The position numbers and the translations under genes were made by a program. Positions 8,554 to 16,706 of a stretch of DNA of 64,000 nt are shown here, piece after piece. Below the pieces are notes generated by a model. The model saw only the letters and a program-made list of their open reading frames with translations, searched no databases and was not told where the DNA came from. How positions within the stretch are numbered: position 1 is the stretch's first letter; every line of letters starts with the position of its first letter. This DNA is from an uncultured Lachnospiraceae bacterium (GTDB taxonomy: Bacteria; Bacillota; Clostridia; Lachnospirales; Lachnospiraceae), in NCBI GenBank assembly GCA_910584205.1, contig CAJUAA010000015.1, positions 1 to 64,000 of the forward strand, given 5' to 3'.

Positions 8554-9613
8554 TGCAAAACGTTTTGATATGTTCCGTATGTTGTTTTCCGTGCTGATCG
8601 CTCTTCTGATTTCCTTTGTCATTATCTTTTTTGTCAGTGAAGAGCCGGTGACAGCCATCACGACGCTGATTACGGGGCCGTTTAAAAGCAAGCGGAATAT
8701 GGGAAATGTCATTGAGTCCATGGTGCCGCTGATCTTTACTGGCACGGGCGTCTGTATCATGTTCTCTGCCAACCAGATCAATCTGGCTACCGAGGGAGGA
8801 TTCCATCTGGGCGGTCTGGTGGCTGCTGCGGTTGCGCTGAAATTAGGGCTTCCGGCAGGCTTAAGCCCTGCTGCGGCCATCTGTCTGGCAGCGCTGGCAG
8901 GGGCGGCATTCTGCACGATTCCTGCGATTATGAAGATCAAGACCGGTTCTCCGGAGCTGGTGTCGTCGCTGATGATTAACTATCTGTCGCTGTGGCTGTG
9001 CACCTTTATACTGATGTATACGCTGCAGGATCCCAGCGTGGGTTCCGCATCTTATAAGCTTCCGGCGGAATCAGAGCTGCCGGTGATCGTCAAAGGCACC
9101 AATATCCATGTGGGGCTTCTGCTGGCGCTTCTGGTGGCAGTGCTCGGTTATGTATTTCTGTACAAGACCCGTACCGGATATGAGCTTCGTCTGACCGGCG
9201 AAAATGAGAGCTTTGCCCGTTATTCTGGTATCAATATTGTGAAGGTGGTGCTGATCTCCCAGATGGTGGGCGGTATCATTGCCGGCATGGGAGGCGGCGT
9301 GGAGCTGCTGAGTCCCATCTATTCCAGATTTTCCTGGACGGCGCTTCTGGGCTACGGCTGGGATGCCATTATCATCTGTACTCTGGCAAAGAAGAATCCT
9401 CTGTACACGCCTCTGGCGGCGCTGTTCCTGGCTTACCTTCGGACCGGTGCGTCGATCATGGCGCGCTATACGGATGTCACGCTGGAGATCGTGCAGATCA
9501 CCCAGGGCATCATCATCCTTTTGGTCGTGGCGGAGCAGTTCTTAAGCGGCATGAAGCATCGGATGATCGCGAAGGAAGCAAAAGCATCCTTAAAAGAAGG
9601 GGAGGTGGCGTAA
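8546..9613 (+). CDS. ABC transporter permease, nucleoside type (first)
   Basis: This 355-residue integral membrane protein of the BPD_transp_2 (RbsC/YufP-like) family has about nine or ten membrane helices. Recognisable parts are SMVPLIFTGTGVCIMFSANQINLATEG near residue 60 and the coupling-loop region RLTGENESFARYSGIN near residue 215, typical of BMP-linked permeases. It starts at an ATG overlapping the ATPase stop, after GGAGGG, and ends two bases before the second permease. It should form the heterodimeric membrane channel with that protein. Confidence 0.92.
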   Translation: MNSAKRFDMFRMLFSVLIALLISFVIIFFVSEEPVTAITTLITGPFKSKRNMGNVIESMVPLIFTGTGVCIMFSANQINLATEGGFHLGGLVAAAVALKLGLPAGLSPAAAICLAALAGAAFCTIPAIMKIKTGSPELVSSLMINYLSLWLCTFILMYTLQDPSVGSASYKLPAESELPVIVKGTNIHVGLLLALLVAVLGYVFLYKTRTGYELRLTGENESFARYSGINIVKVVLISQMVGGIIAGMGGGVELLSPIYSRFSWTALLGYGWDAIIICTLAKKNPLYTPLAALFLAYLRTGASIMARYTDVTLEIVQITQGIIILLVVAEQFLSGMKHRMIAKEAKASLKEGEVA

Positions 9614-9614
9614 G

Positions 9615-10532
9615 ATGCTGCAGAATTTACTGAGTCCTGATTTCTTCAATGCGATCCTGCGGGCGACAACGCCGATCCTGTTCGCGGCGCTGGCATCCTC
9701 CGTGGCATCCAAATCCGGCATCACCAATATGGCGCTGGAAGGTATTATGCTGTTTTCTGCGCTGTTCGGCGTGATCTTTTCTGCCATGAGCGGGAACTGG
9801 GCAGTGGGGCTTCTGCTGACCATGGCGGCAGGCGGTATCATCGGGCTTCTGCTGGCATTTTTTGTGCTGAATCTGAAAACAGATGAGATTCTGGCTGCCA
9901 TTGCCATCAATTTGATGGCCACGGGCGGTACGGTGCTTCTGATGCTGGCGGTATCCGGAGACCGTGGTTCGTCCACTTCCATTGCCAGCCAGTCGGTACC
10001 AAGGCTCGTCATTCCCCTGGTCGACCGGATTCCTTTCCTGGGCCAGATACTTTCAGGCCAGAACGGCATGACCTATCTGGCGCTTCTGGCGGTTGCAGTG
10101 ATGCACCTGTTCCTCTATAAGACTCCGCTGGGGCTGAAGATCCGCGCGGTGGGCGAGAACAAGAACGCGGCGGAATCCGTAGGAATCAGTGCAAGAAAGA
10201 TTCAGTATATCGCGCTGATCTTAAGCGGTGTGCTGGCCAGCATGGGAGGCTTTTTCCTGTCCGGCGGCTATATGAATATGTTTACAAAAGATATGTCAGC
10301 CGGAAAAGGCTACATAGCGCTGGCAGCCAGCGCCATGGGCGGAGATACGCCGGTAGGCGCCTGCCTGGTGTCGCTCCTGTTCGGCGCGGCGCAGGCACTG
10401 GCAAATATGATGCAGCTGACCGATATCCCTCACGAATTGATCCAGATGGTGCCGTATCTGACCACGCTGGTCGGACTTGGGATCTACAGTTATGCCGGAC
10501 TTAAAAGGCGGCAGAAGCTGGCCGGAAAATAA
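9615..10532 (+). CDS. ABC transporter permease, nucleoside type (second)
   Basis: This 305-residue BPD_transp_2 family permease (YufQ-like) has about eight helices. Typical motifs are ATTPILFAALASSVASKSGITNMALEG at the N-terminus, read in two parts, and the coupling segment IRAVGENKNAAESVGIS near residue 178. It is the last gene of the nucleoside operon, starts after GGGAGG and is followed within 15 bases by a strong intrinsic terminator. With the preceding permease it forms the channel served by the BMP lipoprotein. Confidence 0.92.
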   Translation: MLQNLLSPDFFNAILRATTPILFAALASSVASKSGITNMALEGIMLFSALFGVIFSAMSGNWAVGLLLTMAAGGIIGLLLAFFVLNLKTDEILAAIAINLMATGGTVLLMLAVSGDRGSSTSIASQSVPRLVIPLVDRIPFLGQILSGQNGMTYLALLAVAVMHLFLYKTPLGLKIRAVGENKNAAESVGISARKIQYIALILSGVLASMGGFFLSGGYMNMFTKDMSAGKGYIALAASAMGGDTPVGACLVSLLFGAAQALANMMQLTDIPHELIQMVPYLTTLVGLGIYSYAGLKRRQKLAGK

Positions 10533-10545
10533 GTGAAAAAAGGAC

Positions 10546-10579
10546 ATCTGCACAGAAAAAATCTGTGCAGATTTTTTTT
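10546..10579 (+). terminator. Intrinsic terminator of the nucleoside operon
   Basis: A perfect 10-base stem (ATCTGCACAG / CTGTGCAGAT) with a seven-base A-rich loop is followed by a run of eight T. Confidence 0.93.
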
Positions 10580-10584
10580 AAAAT

Positions 10585-10612
10585 ACCCCTTTTTTACCGG
10601 ACGGCTTCCGTA
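10585..10612 (+). promoter_or_regulatory. Possible SigI-type promoter
   Basis: ACCCC at 10585-10589 and CGTA at 10609-10612 resemble the ACCCC / CGWA elements I recall for SigI promoters. They sit just after a terminator and 40 bases before a gene cluster that encodes SigI. The 19-base gap may be too long for that sigma factor, and TATACT at 10611 could instead belong to a SigA promoter. Confidence 0.3.
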
Positions 10613-10651
10613 TACTGTAGTATAAAACAAAAAAGAAAAGGAGAGGTCGGT

Positions 10652-11557
10652 ATGAAAAGAAGAAACAGAAAAGCATTATGGGCAGGGATTCTGGTCCTGG
10701 GTATGGGACTGTTGGCAGGATGTTCCGGGAAACAGGAGGAGACAGCGGTTTCGGCAGGCATTGAGACGGCGGTACAGGAAAACGGAGGAACCGTGGTTCT
10801 GAAAGTGAATCCGGAGATCGCGGTGGACTATGATGAGAACGGAAGAGTGCTCACGGTGACCGGACGCAACGAAGACGGCCGGAAGATCGTGGAAAGCTAT
10901 CAGGACTATATCGGCAAGGAATGCCATGAAGTGGTGGAAGAACTGGTTGGCCTGATCCATGAAGCCGGTTATTTTGTGGAAGAGGTAGAGGGCGAGAGCA
11001 GAAAGATCACCATAGAAATCGAAACAGGCTCCATTCTTCCGGAGGAAGGTTTTGTGGATGAGATCGTGACCGGCGTGCAGGCTTATGTGAAGGATATGCA
11101 GCTGAACAGTCCGGTAGTTACAGGAGACCAGGACGGGGACGGTGTTCCTGACCGCGATATCTATAAATATGGGGACGAGGCATACGAAGTGGCTGTTCCG
11201 CCTGAGACACCTGCGCCGGATGCGAATGCGGGAGAAAATGCGGGCGATACATCCCAGCCGGGCGGAGACAGCACCAACGCGGCGCCGGCTCCGGAGAATC
11301 AGACGCCGGACAGCAGCATCGGGAATGCTCCTGCTGCAGGAACGACGCCGAGTGTGACGCCTCCGGCAGTTCAGGAATCTCCCTATACGGATTATGAGAC
11401 TCCTTATACGGAGACATCTCCCTACACTGATTATGGTACCCCTTATACGGAAGCGTCTCCCTATACGAATTACGAGAGTCCGTATACAGACTATCATCAT
11501 GAGAGTCCTTATGACGCAAATGATTACGGGGATTCGGGCTACAGCCATTATCACTGA
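10652..11557 (+). CDS. Lipoprotein with RsgI-like extracytoplasmic domain and Tyr-rich repeat tail
   Basis: This 301-residue protein has a signal peptide with lipobox LLAGC (Cys 24). Residues about 45-150 read VLKVNPEIAVDYDENGRV, then TGRNEDGRKIV and a helical part. This is the pattern of the extracytoplasmic domain of anti-sigma-I factors (NPSxxxxxNxxGxV...NxDG), also seen in the RsgI encoded 3 kb downstream. There is no transmembrane anchor and no cytoplasmic sigma-binding domain, so it is not itself an anti-sigma factor. A Pro/Ala/Asn-rich linker leads to three 13-residue repeats of the type SPYTDYETPYTET and a Tyr/His-rich end. AAAGGAGAGG precedes the start. It is the first gene of a cluster with CotH kinase, SigI and RsgI. 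Function unknown; a surface ligand or kinase substrate is possible. Confidence 0.7.
   Translation: MKRRNRKALWAGILVLGMGLLAGCSGKQEETAVSAGIETAVQENGGTVVLKVNPEIAVDYDENGRVLTVTGRNEDGRKIVESYQDYIGKECHEVVEELVGLIHEAGYFVEEVEGESRKITIEIETGSILPEEGFVDEIVTGVQAYVKDMQLNSPVVTGDQDGDGVPDRDIYKYGDEAYEVAVPPETPAPDANAGENAGDTSQPGGDSTNAAPAPENQTPDSSIGNAPAAGTTPSVTPPAVQESPYTDYETPYTETSPYTDYGTPYTEASPYTNYESPYTDYHHESPYDANDYGDSGYSHYH
11378..11494 (+). repeat. Three 39-base in-frame tandem repeats
   Basis: Three consecutive units encode SPYTDYETPYTET, SPYTDYGTPYTEA and SPYTNYESPYTDY (residues 243-281 of the lipoprotein). Each carries four Tyr within Ser/Thr/Pro surroundings, counting the last unit as five. Confidence 0.85.
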
Positions 11558-11625
11558 GGCTGTACTACATGATCAGGAAACATATAATGTCTGAAAAACA
11601 GTGAAAGGAAAAGGAGGGACAGTTC

Positions 11626-13029
11626 ATGTACCGATACAGAAATGTGCGCCGAGTCGCGGTTTTGACCGTCAGCCTGGCTGTCCTTCTGCTGACCTTCTGT
11701 ATGAAAAGGGCGGCGGCCCGGGAGAATTCCGCACTTCCGGAGTACGCAGCGCTTCTGTTTGACGACAGCCGGGTGCATACGATTGACATTCAGATGGAGG
11801 ACTGGGAAGGCTTTCTGGAACATGCGGCCCTGAAGGAATACGAAGTCTGTACCATCGTGGTGGACGGAGAGGTCTATGAACAGGTGGGAATCCGGGTCAA
11901 AGGGCATAATTCCAGAAGGCTGATTGAAAAATACGGCTGGGACCGTTACAGCCTGAAGGTGGAGTTTGACCGTTATGTTCCGGGACAGAGCTGCCACGGA
12001 TTGGATAAGCTGGCACTTGACACATCCTTTCAGGACAACAGCTATCTGAAAAGCTATCTCACCTACGACATGATGGCGCATATGGGTGTGCCTTCGTCTC
12101 TCACCAGCTATGTGTGGGTGACAGTGAACGGAAGTCCCTGGGGACTGTATCTGGCGGTTGAGGAGCCGGAGGATGCGTTTGCGTGCAGAAACTATGGGGA
12201 GGATCACGGACAGCTTTATAAACCGGATTATAAAAGTCTGGAGGATGAAAATGCAGATGTTGCCCTGTGTTATGTGGACGAAGATCCGGACAGCTACGAG
12301 AATATATTCCGGAAAGCCAGATTTGATGTGTCCGAGGAGGAGAAGCTGGCGCTGATTCGATCCCTGAAGTGTCTTTCCGAGGGAGAGGAGCTGGAGGAGG
12401 CGGTGGATGTGAAGGAAGTACTCCGGTATTTTACCGTACAGGTGTTCGTTGTCAATATGGACAGCTATCTCGGCCGTACGGGGCACAACTATTTCCTGTA
12501 CGAGGAGGGCGGGCAGATCCAGATGCTGCCGTGGGATTACAATCTGGCCTACGGGACCTATTCCCTGGGTATGCCGGATCCGGTGAATGATGCCGAACGG
12601 TATGTGAACTATCCCATCGATACGCCGGCGGAGGGAGAGGTCATGAAGAAGCGTCCGCTGTTTCACCAGCTGATGCTGCAAAGGGAATATTTCGAAGAAT
12701 ATCACAGACAGTTTGATCTGTTTTTGAAGACCTATTTTGAAAATGGTGTGTTTGAACAGAAGGTGGAAGAGATCACGGAGCTGATCAGTCCCTATGTGGA
12801 GAAGGACCCTACGGCATTTTGCTCGTATGAAGACTATCAGACAGGCGTGGAGACGATCCGGAACTTCTGCCTGCTCCGGGCAGAGAGCGTACGGGGACAG
12901 CTGGACGGGGAGATACCTTCCACGATCCGGGGCCAGTCCATGGACCGGAGCGCGTTTGTGAACGCGTCGTCCGTTTGGATTCCGGACATGGGGGAGATCG
13001 CGGATCTGAAAGAAAAACAGAACGATTAA
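11626..13029 (+). CDS. CotH-family atypical protein kinase, exported or membrane-anchored
   Basis: This 467-residue protein has an N-terminal hydrophobic segment (residues 8-25) and a CotH kinase domain. Family motifs are visible: GIRVKGHNSR (the Lys-containing strand and Ser near residue 90), LDTSFQDNSYLKSYLTYDMM, VNGSPWGLYLAVEEPEDAF, VVNMDSYLGRTGHNYFL with the catalytic-loop Asp, and LPWDYNLAYGTY with the metal-binding Asp. Bacillus CotH phosphorylates Ser residues in repetitive tails of spore-coat proteins CotB and CotG. Here it lies between a repeat-tailed lipoprotein and sigI-rsgI, 17 bases before sigI. That suggests an extracytoplasmic surface kinase with local substrates. Outer-spore function is a weaker alternative. 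Confidence 0.85.
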   Translation: MYRYRNVRRVAVLTVSLAVLLLTFCMKRAAARENSALPEYAALLFDDSRVHTIDIQMEDWEGFLEHAALKEYEVCTIVVDGEVYEQVGIRVKGHNSRRLIEKYGWDRYSLKVEFDRYVPGQSCHGLDKLALDTSFQDNSYLKSYLTYDMMAHMGVPSSLTSYVWVTVNGSPWGLYLAVEEPEDAFACRNYGEDHGQLYKPDYKSLEDENADVALCYVDEDPDSYENIFRKARFDVSEEEKLALIRSLKCLSEGEELEEAVDVKEVLRYFTVQVFVVNMDSYLGRTGHNYFLYEEGGQIQMLPWDYNLAYGTYSLGMPDPVNDAERYVNYPIDTPAEGEVMKKRPLFHQLMLQREYFEEYHRQFDLFLKTYFENGVFEQKVEEITELISPYVEKDPTAFCSYEDYQTGVETIRNFCLLRAESVRGQLDGEIPSTIRGQSMDRSAFVNASSVWIPDMGEIADLKEKQND

Positions 13030-13046
13030 ATCAGGGGAAATGTGTT

Positions 13047-13772
13047 ATGCAGGAAGAATATGTCCTGGTCAGTCAGGTATATGCGGCGAAAGAAGATATG
13101 GAGGCGGCGGACAGGCTGATTGGCAGTTATCTTCCGTTTATCAGGTCGGAAACGGCAAAATATCTGAAGCGGCAGCTGATTGAGGAAAATGATGACGAAC
13201 TGAGCATTGCCATGATCGCGTTTCATGAGGCGATCAGAGGATATGCAAAAGGCAGAGGGGCGTTTCTGCCTTTTGCTTCCATGCTGATCAAAAGCCGTCT
13301 GACGGATCATATGAGGCGGGAGAGACGGCACAGAGGGCATGTATCGCTGGATACGCCGCTTGGAGAAGACGGAGACACTCTGGGGATGCAGTTTCCTGCA
13401 CAGGGGGACGAACAGGAGGCTCTGGTCAGCCGGGATGCCACCAGGGCGGAGATCGAGGAGCTGGCCAGGCAGCTGGCGTACTTTGGAGTCAGCTTTACCG
13501 ATGTGGCGGAAAACTGTCCCCGCCAGAAACGCACGCTCCATGCGTGTCATAAGGTGATGGAATACGCGAAAAATGACCCGGAGCTTCTGGAAGAATTTCT
13601 GCGTACAAAGAGATTTCCGGTCACACGGCTTTCCAGAGAATGCCATGTGGAAAAAAAGACGCTGGAGCGTCACCGGAAATATCTGGTTGCACTGCTTTTG
13701 ATCTGTACAAACGGATATGAGATCATTCGGGGCCATCTGAAGCATGTGCTGAAAGGAGGGGCAGACCGATGA
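13047..13772 (+). CDS. sigI: RNA polymerase sigma factor SigI
   Basis: This 241-residue cytoplasmic sigma-70 family protein has the SigI layout. Region 2 is at residues 30-95 (ELSIAMIAFHEAIRGYAKGRGAFLPFASMLIKSRLTDHMRRE, a region 2 core, read in parts). A SigI-specific C-terminal part carries YFGVSFTDVAENCPRQKRT and a final helix-turn-helix VTRLSRECHVEKKTLERHRKY. The start after AGGGGA fits the family length; upstream in-frame codons lie inside the cotH gene. Its stop overlaps the rsgI start by ATGA, the usual sigI-rsgI coupling. In other clostridia SigI factors control surface polysaccharide enzymes or heat response; the regulon here is unknown. Confidence 0.92.
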   Translation: MQEEYVLVSQVYAAKEDMEAADRLIGSYLPFIRSETAKYLKRQLIEENDDELSIAMIAFHEAIRGYAKGRGAFLPFASMLIKSRLTDHMRRERRHRGHVSLDTPLGEDGDTLGMQFPAQGDEQEALVSRDATRAEIEELARQLAYFGVSFTDVAENCPRQKRTLHACHKVMEYAKNDPELLEEFLRTKRFPVTRLSRECHVEKKTLERHRKYLVALLLICTNGYEIIRGHLKHVLKGGADR

Positions 13773-14746
13773 AATATATCATAATGGAATGTCATACCAG
13801 CTATGCCGTGTTGTTGGATGAGAGAGGCCGTTTCTGGAAGGCGGCGAACCGTCAGTATGAGGTCGGGCAGACCGTGGAAAATCCGGTCCTTATGAGAGAA
13901 CCCGGCGCAGGGAAGAAAACCAGGATCCGCGCCGTCATGGGAATCGCGGCGGCTGCCGCCTGTTTCCTGCTGGCGTTTACCGGTTATTACCGGGATTATA
14001 TGGTGATGAATACGGCGATCTGCATGACGATCAATCCGTCCGTGCGGATGGAACTGAACCGGAAGGGACAGGTGATGAATGTTGCGGGGGTGAATGAGGA
14101 CGGCAGAGCGCTGCTGGAAGGCTATCGTCCGGGGAGCAGTGACCGGCTGGCCGTGGCCAGAGAACTTATAGAACGTGCCGTGGAGATGGGGTATCTGTCC
14201 GCGGGAGGGAAGATCGTGCTGGATATCGATGCGCCGGATGACGCGGCCTTTCAGAAATACGGTGTGGAACTTCGGACGGGCCTGGCAGATTATCTGACGG
14301 ATACTCTGGAGGTGGAGATACAGATATTCAGACATGGGGATGCGGTGGGAGAGGCTCCGGAAGAGCCGGACAGGGAGACGCTGCCGCCGGAACCGCTTGA
14401 GATCGAGATCGAAGGGATAAAACCGCCGGAACAGCCGCCGGAAGAGGCTCCGAAGCCGGAATCACCGGACGCCGCGCCGGAGCAGCCGGCGCCGAAGACC
14501 GGGACCGAACAGCCCAGGCAGGATCTGGTGCCCGGGGAAACACCTGTCCACACGCCCGACCATGGCGGGGATTCCGGTAATGACAGCGGCTTACATGAAG
14601 ACAGCGGCTCCGATTACGGAGATGGTTCGAATTACAGCGGCTCCGGCTATGGAGAGGGTTCCGGTTATGACGGCGGTTCCGATTATGGAAAGGGCTCGAA
14701 TTATGACAGCGGTTCCGCCTATGACAGTTCGTCCGATTATGAATGA
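13769..14746 (+). CDS. rsgI: Anti-sigma-I factor RsgI with Gly/Ser/Tyr repeat tail
   Basis: This 325-residue single-pass membrane protein has three parts. A cytoplasmic RsgI N-terminal domain (residues 1-50, starting MKYIIMECHTSYAVLLDERG) should hold SigI. A membrane helix follows near 53-73. The extracytoplasmic RsgI domain contains INPSVRMELNRKGQV and GVNEDGRALLEGY. After residue 195 comes a Pro/Glu-rich stalk and then, from residue 280, a Gly/Ser/Asp tail with eight evenly spaced Tyr. In Clostridium thermocellum RsgI tails are carbohydrate-binding or other sensor domains; a low-complexity Tyr tail is unusual. It is translationally coupled to sigI. The tail may be a wall-contact sensor or a substrate of the neighbouring CotH kinase (inference). 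Confidence 0.9.
   Translation: MKYIIMECHTSYAVLLDERGRFWKAANRQYEVGQTVENPVLMREPGAGKKTRIRAVMGIAAAAACFLLAFTGYYRDYMVMNTAICMTINPSVRMELNRKGQVMNVAGVNEDGRALLEGYRPGSSDRLAVARELIERAVEMGYLSAGGKIVLDIDAPDDAAFQKYGVELRTGLADYLTDTLEVEIQIFRHGDAVGEAPEEPDRETLPPEPLEIEIEGIKPPEQPPEEAPKPESPDAAPEQPAPKTGTEQPRQDLVPGETPVHTPDHGGDSGNDSGLHEDSGSDYGDGSNYSGSGYGEGSGYDGGSDYGKGSNYDSGSAYDSSSDYE
14606..14743 (+). repeat. Low-complexity Gly/Ser/Asp/Tyr-coding repeats at the rsgI 3' end
   Basis: Units of five to seven residues such as GSDYGDGSNY and GSGYGEGSGY place eight Tyr at near-regular intervals over residues 280-325. Confidence 0.8.
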
Positions 14747-14767
14747 GAAGAAAAATTCCGAACGGCT

Positions 14768-15376
14768 TTACAAAAGGATCCGTGCCTGTGCGAAATATTC
14801 CGGCAGGTGGAAATTGGGTTCCGGTGCCTGGATGGGAGCGAAGCTGGCGAAATGCGTCCGGCCTTCGCTCTCTTTTATTTTGTAGAAATTACAGGTAAAC
14901 ATACTGTCGATATGTAAGGACAGTCCTGGATAAACGCCGGTGATCAGGGACAGAGGGATCATCAGGCGGATGCTCCAGGCATGCTCCCGGACCTGCGCCC
15001 TGCAGGAAAGCCCTTCCTTAAGCGCCCCGGCAAAAGGCGTGCGCTCTCTGCGGTCCCGTCCGTGGCAGGCGAGCATGGCGCCGTTGGCGTTCATCTCAAA
15101 ATTCAGGTAACAGGGGTTCTCTTCCTCTGGTGAAAAGCAGAAAAAAGCTTCCATGGCGGAATCCAGATAGACCGGATCCCCGTCCCGGGTATGGCTGCGG
15201 CAGGGATCTTCCTCCTGACATACCATTTCCAGAAGGAACCCCTGCCCCGGCAGGAATCCAAGACGGCCGGAAGTGACCGGCCGGTAATCGCCGCCCCAGT
15301 TGAACTGGTCCACGGAGAAGATGGGGCAGCGGGAAAGGGTTTCGGGGGTTGTTAAAGTCAATACATCATATGTCAT
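14768..15376 (-). CDS. Carbohydrate-binding family 9-like protein
   Basis: This 202-residue protein resembles the CBM9-like domain used as a stand-alone protein in clostridia. It has a beta-rich pattern with VDQFNWGGDYRP near the start, DSAMEAFFCFSPEEENPCYLNFEMNANGAMLA in the middle, read in two parts, and SLHIDSMFTCNFYKI near the end. No signal peptide is visible from the chosen start, which follows AAAGGAGTG, so it may be cytoplasmic. A further in-frame ATG at 15475 overlaps the promoter's -35 box. It is convergent with rsgI and divergent from the sugar-uptake operon. The ligand is unknown; a sugar linked to that operon is a reasonable guess. Confidence 0.7.
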   Translation of the reverse strand: MTYDVLTLTTPETLSRCPIFSVDQFNWGGDYRPVTSGRLGFLPGQGFLLEMVCQEEDPCRSHTRDGDPVYLDSAMEAFFCFSPEEENPCYLNFEMNANGAMLACHGRDRRERTPFAGALKEGLSCRAQVREHAWSIRLMIPLSLITGVYPGLSLHIDSMFTCNFYKIKESEGRTHFASFAPIQAPEPNFHLPEYFAQARILL

Positions 15377-15446
15377 ATGGGTCACTCCTTTTCGTACTTT
15401 GCACCTGCGGATATGGCTGTGCCGATTTGACGGCAGGTATAAACTG

Positions 15447-15475
15447 ATTCTAACAAAATGCAGAAAAGAATACAA
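15447..15475 (-). promoter_or_regulatory. Promoter of the CBM9-like gene
   Basis: On the minus strand TTGTAT (15475-15470) and TAGAAT (15452-15447) have 17-base spacing. Confidence 0.55.
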
Positions 15476-15578
15476 GAGCCGTTTTTTTCTGCTATACTGT
15501 TATCAGCATCAATAAAGAGACTGGCCTGTCCGGAAATTTCCGGCCGGGGCATATTGACTGAAAAAGAGGAGACTGGCC

Positions 15579-16706
15579 ATGGGTCAATTACAGAAAATCA
15601 AAAAGCTTCCCTTAAAAACCGTATACTATCTGTCCTTTCTGCTTTTTATCGTAATCCCGATCCTGACGGTCCTGAATGTCGCCCTGCTGATCCTGAACCG
15701 GCAGTTCCGCGGGCAGGCGGTGGAAAATATCAGGCAGGCGCAGGAAACCATAATCGCGGAGTTGAGATCGGATATTGATGTCATGTCCATGCGGCTCTCG
15801 CATCTGATCTATACCAACGACAATGAGATCCTGTCCTATGCGGCGGGGACGGATACCTATGACGGGGCTTTGAGATATGAATACGAGCAGAGGCTGGAGC
15901 AGGCAGGAAATCTGGCGCTGGAACCGGTGAAGGATATCATATCCGTGGGTTTTTATATGAAGGACGGAAAAGAGACCTATATCAAAAGCGATATTCAGAG
16001 ATCCGACGAGGAGATCCGAGGGATGGACTGGTATCAGCGGGCGTTGAAGCGCAGCAATGTGGTCTGCCTGGGATCCTATGATACGGAGGCGGTGAATGAC
16101 CTGTATATGGGAGGGAAAAAGGATGCGTTGATCCTGGTCTTCGCTCTGGCGCCGGATGTGCGGACGGACCGTTCCCAGAAGATCGAGATGGTGACCTTTT
16201 ATCAGTCCACGGGCGCGGCAGACCGGATTCGGGAGTACAACCGGAATTATCTGGACGGGAAAAACAGCCTTGGCATTACCCGGATCCGGGATCAGGAAGG
16301 AACACTGATATTTTCCACACAGGAGGATGAGATTTTTTTGGGAAAGGGATTTACCTGGGTGCGTACGCCCATGGAACTGAATGATACGGTCTGGTATCTG
16401 GAAAGCTGTATTGAGACAAAGGATCTGACACTGGGCTTCTGGCGTACGGCGCTTCTGGTACTGGTGGCGGCAGTGCTGATCCTGGCACTGGCAGGCTTTT
16501 ATTCCAGGTATTTTCTGCGCAGCATCGTAAGGCCGGTGGAAGAGATCAGCGGCGGACTCAGGCTGGTGGAGGAAGGGCATCTGGATATCCATATTGATCC
16601 TTCCGGACAGTATGAGATCCGGAGTATGATCCATCAGTTCAATGCCATGGTGCGCAGACTGCGGGCTTTGATTGAAGAATACGAAGAACGGATGCGGGGG
16701 CGCTGA
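15579..16706 (+). pseudogene. Truncated sensor histidine kinase (sensor and HAMP only)
   Basis: The 375 codons encode the front of a YesM-type (LytS-like) sensor kinase. There is a first membrane helix at residues 17-39, an extracytoplasmic Cache-like sensor to about 285, a second helix at 287-308, and a HAMP region with RPVEEISGGLRLVEEGHLDI. The protein stops after the coiled linker LIEEYEERMRGR. The dimerisation histidine domain and the ATP-binding domain (about 200 residues) are absent. Right after the stop codon the DNA reads as the middle of a response regulator in another frame, so sequence is missing between them. The start follows GAGGAG. It could be a non-catalytic receptor, a real deletion or an assembly collapse. 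Confidence 0.8.

Noticed and set aside
11626..13029. Reading the CotH-family gene as evidence of a spore-coat cluster
   Set aside because: No spore-coat genes are near; the neighbours are SigI/RsgI and a lipoprotein, so a surface role fits better.
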